Assembly: GCF_900116545.1 (NCBI RefSeq)
Contig: NZ_FPCK01000001.1
Location: 806,001-870,000, forward strand
Length of the DNA: 64,000 bases
Reading direction: 5' to 3'
Source: Devosia crocina
GTDB taxonomy: Bacteria; Pseudomonadota; Alphaproteobacteria; Rhizobiales; Devosiaceae
Under the pieces are notes generated by a model that saw only the letters and a list, made by a program, of their open reading frames with translations, did not search any database and was not told the DNA's origin. The position numbers were made by a program, and so were the translations under genes. Position 1 is the stretch's first letter; each line of letters begins with the position of its first letter. Positions 34,015 to 43,709 of this stretch are shown here, piece after piece.

Positions 34015-35481
34015 ATGGTTGACGTTTCGAATGCCATCCGCTTTCTCCTCAACGGCGAGGAGATCACCCTCACCGATGTGGCGCCGGACCTGACGCTGTT
34101 GGACTGGCTGCGGCTCGAGCGGCGGTTGCGCGGCTCCAAGGAAGGGTGCGCGGAGGGCGATTGCGGGGCCTGTACCGTGCTGGTCGGGCGGGTATCGGGC
34201 GAGGAGATCATCTATGACTCGGTGACGGCCTGCATCCGGTTCGTGGGCAGCCTTCACGGAACACACGTGGTGACCATCGAGCATCTGCGTGGCGAGAATG
34301 GCGCGTTGCATCCGGTGCAGCAGGCCATGGTCGATCACCATGGTTCGCAATGCGGATTTTGTACGCCCGGCTTCGTGATGAGCCTTTATGGGCTCTGGAT
34401 GCGGGAGCCCGACCCGTCGCGCGCGGCAATCGAAAAGGCGCTGCAGGGCAATCTCTGCCGGTGCACCGGCTATGCACCGATCATCCGGGCAGGGCAGGCA
34501 ATTTCGAGCTACGGACAGCCGCAGGGTGATCCGCTCTGGGCCGAGCGTATCGCGGTCAAGGACAAGATCAAGGCGATCAACGACGGCCGGCGCGTGGTGA
34601 TCGGCGAGGGCAACCAGCAGATCATCATTCCCGCCACTCTCGATGATTTCGCAGAACTTTATGAGGCACTGCCATCGGCGCGGATCGTTGCCGGTTCCAC
34701 CGATGTGGGGCTGTGGGTCACCAAGTTCATGCGCCCCATCGGGCCGGTGATCTTTACCGGCCACCTGCAGGAGCTGAAGCGCATTGCCGAAAACGACAGC
34801 GAAGTACGCTTTTATGCCGGCGTTACCTATTCGGAGGCGCTGCCGGTTATCGCAGCCAATTTCCCGCAGCTGGGCGAGCTCTGGAACCGGTTTGCCGGTG
34901 AGCAGATCCGCAATATGGGCACGATCGGGGGCAATATCGCCAATGGATCGCCCATCGGTGACACGCCGCCGCCCTTTATTGCCCTCGGCGCCAAGCTGCA
35001 TCTGCGGCGCGGGGAACACCGGCGCGAGATCAAGCTCGAAGACTATTTCCTCGCCTATGGGCAGCAGGACCGGCAGCCCGGCGAATTCGTCGAGAGCGTG
35101 ACCATCCCGCTGCTGCCTGCAGGGGAGAAGTTTGCGACCTACAAGGTCTCCAAGCGCCGCGAGGAAGATATTTCCGCCCTTTGCGGAGCGTTTCGGGTGT
35201 TCGTCAACGACGGGGGCAAGGTCGGCATGGCGCGCATCGCTTTTGGCGGCATGGCGGCAACGCCCAAGCGCGCACGGGCGGTCGAGACGGCGCTGGTCGG
35301 CAAGCCATGGACGATGGACACGGTCGAGGCCGTGCTGCCCGCTTTCGCCGCGGATTACCAGCCGATCACCGATATGCGCGCTTCGGCCCAGTATCGCCTG
35401 CTGGCAGCGCAGAATCTGCTCAAGCGGTTCTTCCTTGAAACGGCAGGAGAGGGCCAGCGGCTCAAAAGGGAGCTAGCGTGA
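34015..35481 (+). CDS. xdhA: Xanthine dehydrogenase small subunit (2Fe-2S/FAD)
   Basis: 488 residues. The plant-type 2Fe-2S domain has CAEGDCGACTVL, the second cluster domain has CGFCTPGF and CRCTGY, then the FAD domain (about 190-370, with VAGSTDVGLWVTK) and a CO-dehydrogenase flavoprotein C-terminal domain. It passes electrons from the molybdenum centre in XdhB to NAD+. Its TGA shares its last base with the xdhB ATG. Confidence 0.95.
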   Translation: MVDVSNAIRFLLNGEEITLTDVAPDLTLLDWLRLERRLRGSKEGCAEGDCGACTVLVGRVSGEEIIYDSVTACIRFVGSLHGTHVVTIEHLRGENGALHPVQQAMVDHHGSQCGFCTPGFVMSLYGLWMREPDPSRAAIEKALQGNLCRCTGYAPIIRAGQAISSYGQPQGDPLWAERIAVKDKIKAINDGRRVVIGEGNQQIIIPATLDDFAELYEALPSARIVAGSTDVGLWVTKFMRPIGPVIFTGHLQELKRIAENDSEVRFYAGVTYSEALPVIAANFPQLGELWNRFAGEQIRNMGTIGGNIANGSPIGDTPPPFIALGAKLHLRRGEHRREIKLEDYFLAYGQQDRQPGEFVESVTIPLLPAGEKFATYKVSKRREEDISALCGAFRVFVNDGGKVGMARIAFGGMAATPKRARAVETALVGKPWTMDTVEAVLPAFAADYQPITDMRASAQYRLLAAQNLLKRFFLETAGEGQRLKRELA

Positions 35482-37811
35482 TGAACAAGCATCAAGCGCC
35501 CATCGACCTTTCGGTGATGCACAAGCCAACGCGCCACGATAGCGGCCCGAAGCATGTAACCGGGACGGCCGAATATATCGACGATATTGTCGAGCCGGTC
35601 GGCACCATGCATGCCTATCTCGGGCTTTCGAGCAGGCCGCATGCCGAGATCGTGGGTATGGATTTTGCGCAGGTGCTGGCTGCACCGGGGGTCATCGGCG
35701 TATTGACCAATGACGATGTGCCCGGCGAGCTCGATATCAGCTCCGCGCACAAGCACGACGAGCCCGTCTTTGCCGATGGCGTGATTCATTTTTGGGGGCA
35801 GCCGGTTTTTGCGGTGATTGCTGAAACGCGTGATCAGGCACGAAGGGCCGCCCACCTTGCCCGGATCGAATATCGGGATCTGCCTTTTTTCACCGATGTG
35901 CGTTCTGCGCAGGCAGCGGGCGGCAAACTCGTGACGCCGCCGCTTAAGCTCGAGCGCGGCGATGTGGACGCCGGACTTTCCGCGGCTCCGCGCCGGGTCA
36001 AGGGCGCGATCACGATTGGAGGGCAGGACCACTTTTATCTCGAAGGCCAGATCGCGCTCGCAATCCCCGGAGAAGACGAGGATGTGGTGATCCACTCCTC
36101 GACCCAGCATCCGACCGAGGTGCAGTTGATCGTGGCGCAGGCGCTCGGCATTCGCCAGAACGCGGTGACCATCAATGTGCGGCGCATGGGTGGGGGCTTT
36201 GGCGGCAAGGAAACGCAGGGCAATCTTTTTGCTGTGATCGCCGCGCTCGGAGCCAAGAAGTGGAACCGGGCCTGCAAGATCCGCCCCGATCGCGACGACG
36301 ACATGACCGCCACCGGCAAACGGCACGATTTCGTGGTCGATTACGATGTCGGCTATGACGAGACCGGCAAGATCCAGGCGGTCGATGCGGTTTATGGCGC
36401 CCGGGCCGGTTATTCCTCCGATCTGTCCGGGCCGGTGACGGATCGCGCGCTGTTTCACTGCGACAACGCCTATTGGTATCCTGCCGTGCGGGCCCGCTCC
36501 GAGCCGCTTTACACCAACACGGTATCGAATACCGCATTCCGCGGGTTCGGTGGGCCGCAGGGAATGATGGCGGCGGAGCGCTGGATCGAGGAGATCGCCT
36601 ACGCGCTGGGCAAGGATCCGCTCGAGATCCGCAAGGCCAATTTCTACGGCACAGACACCGAGAATGTGACGCCCTACCATCAGGTGATCGAGGACAATAT
36701 CATCCACCGGGTGGTGGACGAACTCGAAAGCGCGTCGGACTATCAGGCCCGGCGCAAGGTCATTCTCGATTTTAATCGGACAAGCGCTGTTCTCAAGAAG
36801 GGTATCGCGCTGACTCCGGTCAAGTTCGGGATCTCCTTTACGGCCACCTGGTACAATCAGGCGGGCGCGCTCGTGCATGTCTACAAGGATGGCTCGATCC
36901 ACCTCTCACATGGTGGCACCGAGATGGGGCAGGGGCTCTATATCAAGGTGGCGCAGGTGGTGGCGGACGCGTTCGGGGTCAATCTCGACACCGTCAAGAT
37001 CATGGCGACTTCGACCGGGAAAGTGCCCAATACTTCGGCCACGGCAGCCTCTTCGGGCACCGATCTAAACGGCGCGGCGGCGCTGGATGCATGCAGGCAG
37101 ATCAAGGAGCGGATGCTCGCGCATGCGGCAAGGCTGCACGACGTCAGCGAGGCCGAATGCGAATGGGTCGCGGGCGGGCTCCAGGCCGGCGCCAAGTTCG
37201 TGCCTTTTGCCGAGCTTGCCATGTCGGCCTTTATGAACCGGGTACAGCTTTCGGCGGCAGGCTTTTACAAGACGCCGAAGATCCATTGGGATCGGGCGAC
37301 GGGGCGGGGGCACCCGTTCTACTATTTTGCCTATGGGGCTTCGGTGAGCGAAGTGACCATCGATACGCTGACCGGTGAATATACAGTCGATCGCGTCGAT
37401 ATCCTTCACGATGTAGGCAAGTCGCTCAATCCTGCCATCGATCTGGGGCAGGTGGAAGGTGCTTTCATTCAGGGCATGGGTTGGCTGACGACGGAAGAAC
37501 TGGTGTGGGACGAAAAGGGACAATTGCGCACCCACGCGCCCTCAACCTACAAGATCCCGCTCGCCAGCGATGTGCCGCCGGTTTTCAACGTCAAGCTGGC
37601 TGAATGGTCTGTCAACCGTGAGGCGGTGATCGGCCGGTCCAAGGCAGTGGGCGAACCGCCGTTCATGCTTGCCATGAGCGTGCCAGAGGCTCTCGGCATG
37701 GCCGTTGCCAGCGTCATGGATTACGCCGAGGCGCCGCGGCTCGATATGCCGGTGACGCCTGAACGGGTGCTGTTGGGGATCGAGCGATTGAAGCGGGAGG
37801 CGCGGGGGTGA
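35481..37811 (+). CDS. xdhB: Xanthine dehydrogenase large (molybdopterin) subunit
   Basis: 776 residues carrying the molybdopterin catalytic domains that oxidise hypoxanthine and xanthine to urate. Landmarks are ARHDSGPKHVTGTAEYIDD-like sequence at the start, GGGFGGKETQ, AFRGFGGPQGM (active-site Arg region) and, near the end, SKAVGEPPFMLA with the likely catalytic Glu. ATG 35481 overlaps the xdhA stop codon; a GTG one codon earlier is less likely. Confidence 0.95.
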   Translation: MNKHQAPIDLSVMHKPTRHDSGPKHVTGTAEYIDDIVEPVGTMHAYLGLSSRPHAEIVGMDFAQVLAAPGVIGVLTNDDVPGELDISSAHKHDEPVFADGVIHFWGQPVFAVIAETRDQARRAAHLARIEYRDLPFFTDVRSAQAAGGKLVTPPLKLERGDVDAGLSAAPRRVKGAITIGGQDHFYLEGQIALAIPGEDEDVVIHSSTQHPTEVQLIVAQALGIRQNAVTINVRRMGGGFGGKETQGNLFAVIAALGAKKWNRACKIRPDRDDDMTATGKRHDFVVDYDVGYDETGKIQAVDAVYGARAGYSSDLSGPVTDRALFHCDNAYWYPAVRARSEPLYTNTVSNTAFRGFGGPQGMMAAERWIEEIAYALGKDPLEIRKANFYGTDTENVTPYHQVIEDNIIHRVVDELESASDYQARRKVILDFNRTSAVLKKGIALTPVKFGISFTATWYNQAGALVHVYKDGSIHLSHGGTEMGQGLYIKVAQVVADAFGVNLDTVKIMATSTGKVPNTSATAASSGTDLNGAAALDACRQIKERMLAHAARLHDVSEAECEWVAGGLQAGAKFVPFAELAMSAFMNRVQLSAAGFYKTPKIHWDRATGRGHPFYYFAYGASVSEVTIDTLTGEYTVDRVDILHDVGKSLNPAIDLGQVEGAFIQGMGWLTTEELVWDEKGQLRTHAPSTYKIPLASDVPPVFNVKLAEWSVNREAVIGRSKAVGEPPFMLAMSVPEALGMAVASVMDYAEAPRLDMPVTPERVLLGIERLKREARG

Positions 37812-37923
37812 TCTTGCAGGTCTTTGTGCCAGCGCCTCTCACAGTGATCCGCTCCGTAGAGGGATGCGGGGACAGCTTGACCATCTGCCTTGTTTCAGAG
37901 GCCGCGACCGGCCTGGCCCCCTT

Positions 37924-37955
37924 GCCCCTTCTGAGGGGCGGGTTGGGTGAGGGGA
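37924..37955. repeat. REP-like hairpin upstream of xdhC
   Basis: GCCCCT-TCTG-AGGGGC is a perfect hairpin, followed by GGGTTGGGTGAGGGGAGG. The right end is the reverse complement of the CCCTCACCC(T)AACCC elements at 63.1 and 63.5 kb. Its final GGGGAGG also serves as the ribosome-binding site of xdhC. Confidence 0.55.
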
Positions 37956-37962
37956 GGTCAGC

Positions 37963-38823
37963 GTGAAGACTTCTCAGATGCTTGAAACCTTTCTTGCAGC
38001 CAATGCTGACGTGATCGTCTGCACTTTGACGTCGGTGCGCGGCTCCTCCCCGCGGGAGGAGGGCGCGTTGATGCTGGTGGCACCAGACGAAATCTGGGGG
38101 ACGATCGGGGGCGGGGCGCTCGAATATATGGTCATCGACCATGCCCGTCGCCTTATCGCTAGCGGGCGAGCGGAAGAGGCGATGGATGTGCCCCTGGGAC
38201 CAGAGATCGGCCAGTGCTGCGGCGGTCGCGTGACGGTTCGGCTGCGATACGCCGATGTGGCTGCCCGGGGCGAGGTCACGACGCTTGCCATGGCCGAGGA
38301 GGAAGCGGCTCCGCATGTCTATGTGTTCGGTGCCGGACATGTCGGGCGCGTTCTGGCCAAGATCCTTTCCTTGTTGCCCGTGCGCGTCGAGGTGATCGAT
38401 ACGCGGCAGGAAGAGCTGGATCTGCTCGATGGCGGCATTTCCCATCGCCGTGTGGCCATGCCCGAAGCGGTGGTACGCACCGCCCCGCCCGGCAGCGCCT
38501 TCGCGATCATGACCCATGATCATGCGCTCGACTTCCTGATTGCCAGCGAGGCGCTGGCGCGCACGGACTGCGCCTATACCGGCATGGTCGGATCGCGGAC
38601 CAAGCGCGCAAAATTCGCCAGCTGGTTCCTGGAGCAGGGTGGGGACAGGGCAGCGCTGGAGCGATTGGTTTTGCCGATCGGGGCGCAAGGGCTTGGGGAT
38701 AAACGGCCATCCGTTATCGCGGCACTGGCGGCGGCGGAAATTATGGTCCAGATTAACAGCCGGGAAGCATCTGACGGGCGAAAGTCCATCCTTTCGCAGG
38801 AAAGGGTGGCACGTGGACTTTGA
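37963..38823 (+). CDS. xdhC: Xanthine dehydrogenase maturation factor XdhC
   Basis: 286-residue protein that delivers sulfurated molybdenum cofactor to XdhB. The N-terminal XdhC/CoxI domain has LTSVRGSSPREEGALM and GTIGGGALE; the Rossmann domain has VFGAGHVGRVLAKIL and GMVGSRTKRAKF. The start codon is GTG at 37963 with GGGGAGG just upstream. Its end overlaps the ATPase gene that follows by 11 bases. Confidence 0.93.
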   Translation: MKTSQMLETFLAANADVIVCTLTSVRGSSPREEGALMLVAPDEIWGTIGGGALEYMVIDHARRLIASGRAEEAMDVPLGPEIGQCCGGRVTVRLRYADVAARGEVTTLAMAEEEAAPHVYVFGAGHVGRVLAKILSLLPVRVEVIDTRQEELDLLDGGISHRRVAMPEAVVRTAPPGSAFAIMTHDHALDFLIASEALARTDCAYTGMVGSRTKRAKFASWFLEQGGDRAALERLVLPIGAQGLGDKRPSVIAALAAAEIMVQINSREASDGRKSILSQERVARGL

Positions 38824-40342
38824 CATGCCCAATCGGCTTGAACTCACCGGCATCACCAAGCAGTTTCCCGGCGTTCTGGCCAACGATGGGGTGTCTTTCG
38901 CGGTCAAGCCCGGCGAAATCCATGCGCTCCTTGGCGAAAACGGCGCCGGCAAGTCCACCCTCGTCAAGATGATCTACGGGATCATGCAGCCCGACGCCGG
39001 CGAGATCCGCTGGAATGGGCAGAGTGTCACCGTCCCCAATCCCAAGGCTGCCCGGCGGCTGGGGATCGGCATGGTGTTCCAGCATTTTTCGCTGTTCGAT
39101 GCGCTGACTGTGCTAGAAAATATCGCGCTCGGCATGGACGCCAAGATCCCCTCGCGCGCGCTCGAGAGCCGCATCCGCGAGGTGATGCAGACCTATGGCC
39201 TGTTGCTCGATCCGCACCGGACGGTGGCGACACTTTCGGTGGGTGAGCGGCAACGTATCGAGATCGTGCGCGCGCTCTTGCTCGATCCGCAATTGCTGAT
39301 CATGGACGAGCCCACTTCGGTGCTGACGCCGCAAGAGGTGGATCAGTTGTTCACCGTCCTCCGCAAGCTCGCCGCGGAGGGGTGCTCGATCCTCTATATC
39401 TCGCACAAGTTGCACGAGATCAAAGCGCTGTGCGACACCGCGACCATTCTGCGCGGCGGCAAGCTCGTCGATACCTGCGACCCCAAGCAGGAAACCAGCC
39501 GCTCGATGGCCGAAAAGATGATCGGCACAGGGCTTCGGGATATCGTCAAGGCGGAGGGCAGGACCTTTGGCCCGCCAAAGCTCGTGGTCAACCGCTTGCG
39601 GACGCAAAAGACCGGGCATTTCGATGTGCCGGTGGATGGGGCAAGCTTTACGGTCCGGGCCGGAGAAATCCTCGGGATTGCCGGCGTTGCCGGCAATGGA
39701 CAGAACGCACTGCTCGATGCGCTTTCGGGCGAGATCCTGGGCGATGATCGCGAGGCCATCACCATAGATGGGCTGGGGATCGGCACCATGAATACGACCG
39801 AGCGGCGCAAGCGCGGTCTCTGCGCAGTGCCCGAAGAGCGCAACGGTCATGCTGCCGTGGGCGACTTTTCGCTCAGCGACAATTCCGTGCTGACGGCGCG
39901 GGATCGGCTGGGCATGGTGGTGATGGGCCTGATCAATTCGGGCGCGGCAAAAACCTATACCGGCAAGGTGATCGCCGATTTCGCCGTCAAGGCGCTGGGA
40001 CCAGCCTCGACCGCAGGGTCGCTTTCGGGCGGGAACCTCCAGAAATACATCATGGGTCGCGAAATCCTCCAAAAGCCTTCGGTGCTGGTGGTCAGCCAGC
40101 CGACCTGGGGCGTGGACGCGGGCGCGGCGGCGGCCATTCACCAGGCGCTGGTGGATCTTGCTTCGGCCGGATCGGCGATCGTCGTGATCAGCCAGGATCT
40201 CGATGAACTGCGCGCGCTCAGCGACACGCTTGCGGTGATCAATATGGGGCGGCTGAGCCAGGCCCGCCCGGTGAAGGATTTCAGCGTGGAAGAGATCGGC
40301 CTCTTGATGGGCGGCGTGCACGGGGCGACGGAGGCCGCATGA
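38813..40342 (+). CDS. Tandem ABC ATPase of a purine/nucleoside importer (BMP type)
   Basis: About 509 residues with two nucleotide-binding halves, as in the ribose/nucleoside class. The first half has GENGAGKST, LSVGERQRIEIVRALL and LLIMDEPTSVLT. The second has a degenerate Walker A (GVAGNGQNALLD) and LSGGNLQKYIMGREI, normal for the family. I choose GTG 38813, with AGGAAAGG 6 bases upstream and an 11-base overlap with xdhC; ATG 38825 is the alternative. Its place between xdhC and puuD points to purine, nucleoside or urate uptake. Confidence 0.88.
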   Translation: MDFDMPNRLELTGITKQFPGVLANDGVSFAVKPGEIHALLGENGAGKSTLVKMIYGIMQPDAGEIRWNGQSVTVPNPKAARRLGIGMVFQHFSLFDALTVLENIALGMDAKIPSRALESRIREVMQTYGLLLDPHRTVATLSVGERQRIEIVRALLLDPQLLIMDEPTSVLTPQEVDQLFTVLRKLAAEGCSILYISHKLHEIKALCDTATILRGGKLVDTCDPKQETSRSMAEKMIGTGLRDIVKAEGRTFGPPKLVVNRLRTQKTGHFDVPVDGASFTVRAGEILGIAGVAGNGQNALLDALSGEILGDDREAITIDGLGIGTMNTTERRKRGLCAVPEERNGHAAVGDFSLSDNSVLTARDRLGMVVMGLINSGAAKTYTGKVIADFAVKALGPASTAGSLSGGNLQKYIMGREILQKPSVLVVSQPTWGVDAGAAAAIHQALVDLASAGSAIVVISQDLDELRALSDTLAVINMGRLSQARPVKDFSVEEIGLLMGGVHGATEAA

Positions 40343-41424
40343 TGCAATTCAGGCTCGAAAAGCGCCGTGAGCCTTCCAAAGCCATGCTCTATGCCACGCC
40401 AGTGGTCGCCGTGTTGCTGACCATGGTTGTGGGCGCGATCATCTTCTCGCTGATCGGGTTCGACGGGATCGGCGCGGTGCGGGAGATCTTCTTCACGCCC
40501 CTGACCAATGCCTATAAATGGCAGGACCTTGGGGTGAAAGCCGCGCCGCTGATCATAATCGGTGTCGGCCTCTCCATCGCTTACCGTGCCAATGTCTGGA
40601 ACATCGGTGCCGAGGGGCAATATGTGATGGGCGGGCTCGCGGCCACCTGGATCGCTCTGCTGACCTATGGCATGAGCGGCTGGTGGATCCTGCCGCTGAT
40701 GGTTGTGGCGGGGATTGCCGGCGGCGCGCTTTACGCATCGATTCCGGCACTGCTCCGAACCCGTTTGAACGTCAACGAAATTCTGACCTCGCTGATGCTG
40801 ACCTATGTGTCGGTGCAGCTGATCTACTATCTCGTGCGTGCGCCCTGGAAAGACCCAATGGGGATGGGATTTCCGCAGACACGGCGCTTTTCCGCCGATG
40901 CGCTGTTGCCCAATATCTTTCCAGGCACCATCGTTCATGCCGGGGTGCCGATCGCCATCGTCGTGGCGCTGGTCGCCTGGTTCGTCATGAGCCGTTCGGT
41001 GTTCGGTTATCAGATGAAGGTGGTGGGCGCGGCCCCGCACGCGGCGCGTTACGGCGGCTTTTCGGAAAACAAGACGATCTGGCTGGCATTGCTGGTCTCC
41101 GGTGCCCTTGCAGGGCTCGCGGGCGCGCTCGAAGTATCCGGACCGTTCCAGCGGATGGTGCCAGGATTCCCGACCAATTACGGCTTTACTGCCATCATCG
41201 TCGCCTTCCTTGGCCGGCTGAATCCCCTTGGGGTGATCTTCGGGGGCATTGTGATCGCGATCACCTTTGTGGGTGGTGAAGTCGCGCAAACCTCGATCGG
41301 GCTGTCCAATGCCGCGACCGGCGTGTTCCAGGCCATGATGCTGTTCTTCCTGCTCGCGGGCGATATTCTCGTGCGCTATCGCATCAGGCGCGTCGTGCCG
41401 CAAACCGCAGAGGCGCGCTCATGA
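40339..41424 (+). CDS. BMP-type ABC importer permease 1
   Basis: 361-residue branched-chain/ribose-class permease with about 8-10 transmembrane helices. YRANVWNIGAEGQYVMGGL and GFTAIIVAFLGRLNPLGVI are typical of the nucleoside/BMP subfamily. ATG 40339 overlaps the ATPase stop codon by four bases (ATGA). Confidence 0.88.
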   Translation: MMQFRLEKRREPSKAMLYATPVVAVLLTMVVGAIIFSLIGFDGIGAVREIFFTPLTNAYKWQDLGVKAAPLIIIGVGLSIAYRANVWNIGAEGQYVMGGLAATWIALLTYGMSGWWILPLMVVAGIAGGALYASIPALLRTRLNVNEILTSLMLTYVSVQLIYYLVRAPWKDPMGMGFPQTRRFSADALLPNIFPGTIVHAGVPIAIVVALVAWFVMSRSVFGYQMKVVGAAPHAARYGGFSENKTIWLALLVSGALAGLAGALEVSGPFQRMVPGFPTNYGFTAIIVAFLGRLNPLGVIFGGIVIAITFVGGEVAQTSIGLSNAATGVFQAMMLFFLLAGDILVRYRIRRVVPQTAEARS

Positions 41425-42350
41425 GCCCGGAACTGATCATCGCGATCATCGTCACCGTGGTCGGCGCTTCGACCCCGATCCTGATCGCGGCCTTGGGCGA
41501 ACTCGTTGTCGAGCGATCGGGCGTGCTCAACCTCGGCGTCGAGGGCATGATGCTGGTCGGCGCGATTACGGCGTTCCTCGTCGTGTTTCTTACCGGCAAC
41601 CATTACCTTGCCATTCTGCTGGCAGCGGCAGCCGGCGTCGCGGCCTCGATGATCTTCGGCTTTCTAACCCTGAGCCTTTCGGCCAATCAAACGGCGACGG
41701 GGCTCGCACTCACCATCTTTGGCACAGGCTTGTCCGCGCTGGCGGGGCAGGGTTATTCCGCACGGCCGGTGACGTTGCTGGGGCCGCTCTTTCCAGCGGA
41801 ACTGGCGCTGCACCCGATCTGGCGCGTGCTGTTCGGTTATTCCGCGCTTGTCTACTTTTCCTTTGCGCTTGTTTTTGCAGTCTGGTGGTTTCTCAAGAAG
41901 TCGCGCGCCGGGCTTATCCTGCGTGCGGTGGGAGAGAACGATCTTTCAGCCCATTCAATCGGCTATTCGGTGATCGGGGTGCGCTATGCCGCCGTCGCCT
42001 TTGGTGGCGCAATGGCCGGCATTGCTGGCGCCTGTTTCCCCTTGCTGCTGACGCCGCAATGGGCCGAACGGATGACGGCGGGCCGTGGCTGGATCGCAGT
42101 GGCGCTGGTGGTTTTTGCATCCTGGCGGCCTTTCCGGCTGCTCGCGGGGGCATATCTGTTCGGGCTCGTGATGACCATGGAGCTCTATGCCAAGGCAGGC
42201 GGCGGTCCGCTGAGCGCCATTCCCGCCGAGCTCTGGGCTGCCATGCCCTATATCGCAACCGTTGTCGTGCTGGTGCTGATTTCCATCCGGCGCGACGCTT
42301 CCAACAATGCACCGGCCTGCCTCGGCAAGCCGTTTCTGCCCAGCAATTGA
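41421..42350 (+). CDS. BMP-type ABC importer permease 2
   Basis: 309-residue second permease, with LVVERSGVLNLGVEGMMLVGA and LTLSLSANQTATGLALTIFG as in nucleoside-importer permeases. Coupled to permease 1 by an ATGA overlap. It forms the channel with permease 1. Confidence 0.88.
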   Translation: MSPELIIAIIVTVVGASTPILIAALGELVVERSGVLNLGVEGMMLVGAITAFLVVFLTGNHYLAILLAAAAGVAASMIFGFLTLSLSANQTATGLALTIFGTGLSALAGQGYSARPVTLLGPLFPAELALHPIWRVLFGYSALVYFSFALVFAVWWFLKKSRAGLILRAVGENDLSAHSIGYSVIGVRYAAVAFGGAMAGIAGACFPLLLTPQWAERMTAGRGWIAVALVVFASWRPFRLLAGAYLFGLVMTMELYAKAGGGPLSAIPAELWAAMPYIATVVVLVLISIRRDASNNAPACLGKPFLPSN

Positions 42351-42400
42351 GCCGGCACCAAAGACCGTCTCAAGCAACGAAAGTCACTCAGGAGAGAACA

Positions 42401-43492
42401 ATGACCCTAAACCGCCGCACAATGCTCAAGGCCGGGGCTGCCGCCGCAGCAGCCATTCCGCTCTTTGGCTCCAAGGCTTTTGCCCAGGAAGAACCGCTCA
42501 AAGTCGGCTTCGTGCTGATCGGCACCGTCAATGACAATGGCTGGAACTTCGGCCATTCCGAGGGCGCCAAGTACATGAAGGCCGAACTCGGCGATGCCGT
42601 TGCTGAGCCGACCATCGTTGAAAACGTGCCGGAAGGTCCGGACTGCGAACGCGTGCTGCGCGAGCTGGCCCAATCAGGCCACAAGCTGATCTTCGCCACC
42701 AGCTTCGGCTATGGTGACTACGTGATCAAGGTTGCACAGCAGTTCCCTGACGTACGGTTCGAACACGCGACCGGCTATCAGCGGTCCGAGAACGTCGGCA
42801 CCTACAATGCGCGCTTTTATGAGGGCCGCGCCGTGTGCGGCACTGTCGCCGGCCATCTCAGCCAGACCGGCAAGGCGGGCTATATCGGCTCGTTCCCGAT
42901 CCCGGAAGTCGTCATGGGCGTGAATGCCTTCGTGCTGGCCGCGCGTAAGGTGAACCCGGATTTCACCATCACCCCGGTTTACATCTCGACCTGGAACGAC
43001 CCGGCACGCGAAGCCGACGCTGCCCGCGCCATGATCGACCAGGGCATCGATATCGTAGCCCAGCACACCGATGGTCCGGCTGCCCTGCAGGTGGTCGAGG
43101 AGCGCGGTGCCGTTGGCGGCTTCGGCCAGGGTGCCGACATGTCGGCCTTTGCGCCCAATGCCCAGCTCACCTCCATCATCGACAATTGGGGTCCGCACTA
43201 TGTGCTGGCTGCTCAGGCCGTGATCGATGGCACCTGGGAGAGCAAGGATGTGTGGCCCGGCCTCAAGGAAGGCGAAGTCGAGATCGGGCCTTATGGTCCC
43301 AAGGTGCCGGAAGACGTGATTGCGGCAGCCGAAGCGGTCAAGAACGGCCAAATCGACGGTTCCATGCACATCTTCACAGGACCGATCAACGACCATACCG
43401 GCACCGAGCGCGTCGCCGCCGGCGTGACGCTGACCGATGCCGAGCTGCTCAGCATGGACTGGTATGTCGAAGGCGTCATTCCGCCGGCCTGA
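42401..43492 (+). CDS. BMP-family substrate-binding protein, Tat-like signal
   Basis: 363-residue periplasmic BMP-family (PnrA/Med-like) binding protein. The N-terminus NRRTMLKAGAAAAAAIPLFG ending in KAFAQ looks like a twin-arginine signal. The mature part has VGFVLIGTVNDNGWNFGHSEG and FATSFGYGDYVIKVA. This family binds purine nucleosides or related compounds; with xdh, puuD and guaD around it, a purine ligand is likely. AGGAGAG ends about 5 bases before the ATG. A terminator follows. Confidence 0.9.
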   Translation: MTLNRRTMLKAGAAAAAAIPLFGSKAFAQEEPLKVGFVLIGTVNDNGWNFGHSEGAKYMKAELGDAVAEPTIVENVPEGPDCERVLRELAQSGHKLIFATSFGYGDYVIKVAQQFPDVRFEHATGYQRSENVGTYNARFYEGRAVCGTVAGHLSQTGKAGYIGSFPIPEVVMGVNAFVLAARKVNPDFTITPVYISTWNDPAREADAARAMIDQGIDIVAQHTDGPAALQVVEERGAVGGFGQGADMSAFAPNAQLTSIIDNWGPHYVLAAQAVIDGTWESKDVWPGLKEGEVEIGPYGPKVPEDVIAAAEAVKNGQIDGSMHIFTGPINDHTGTERVAAGVTLTDAELLSMDWYVEGVIPPA

Positions 43493-43515
43493 TGACCTTG
43501 CTCTGATCGAGATCG

Positions 43516-43546
43516 AAGGGGCGGGCTCGCGCCCGCCCCTTTTTCG
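43516..43546 (+). terminator. Rho-independent terminator after the BMP gene
   Basis: AAGGGGCGGGC-TCGC-GCCCGCCCCTT: perfect 11-bp stem with a 4-base loop, running into TTTTCG. Ends the uraH-xdhABC-transporter unit. Confidence 0.9.
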
Positions 43547-43554
43547 ATAGTCCG

Positions 43555-43690
43555 GTTTCCCCTCCATCTGGCGCTTTGCGCACCTTCTGCCTGAGGGGAG
43601 AAGAACAAGGGGGCGCGCGACTGTTCCTCTCCCTCTTGGGGAGTGGGTGGATCGCCCCAAGGGCGATACGGGTGAGGGGGCTCACCTCTG
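43555..43690. repeat. REP-like repeat block upstream of puuD
   Basis: Palindromic C-rich/G-rich sequence (CCCCTCC...GAGGGGAG, then CCTCTCCCTC...GGGTGAGGGGG) fills most of the gap between the terminator and puuD. The right part is the reverse complement of the CCCTCACCC-type element seen elsewhere in the window. No gene is supported here. Confidence 0.5.
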
Positions 43691-43709
43691 ACGGGAAGGA
43701 ACCATTGCA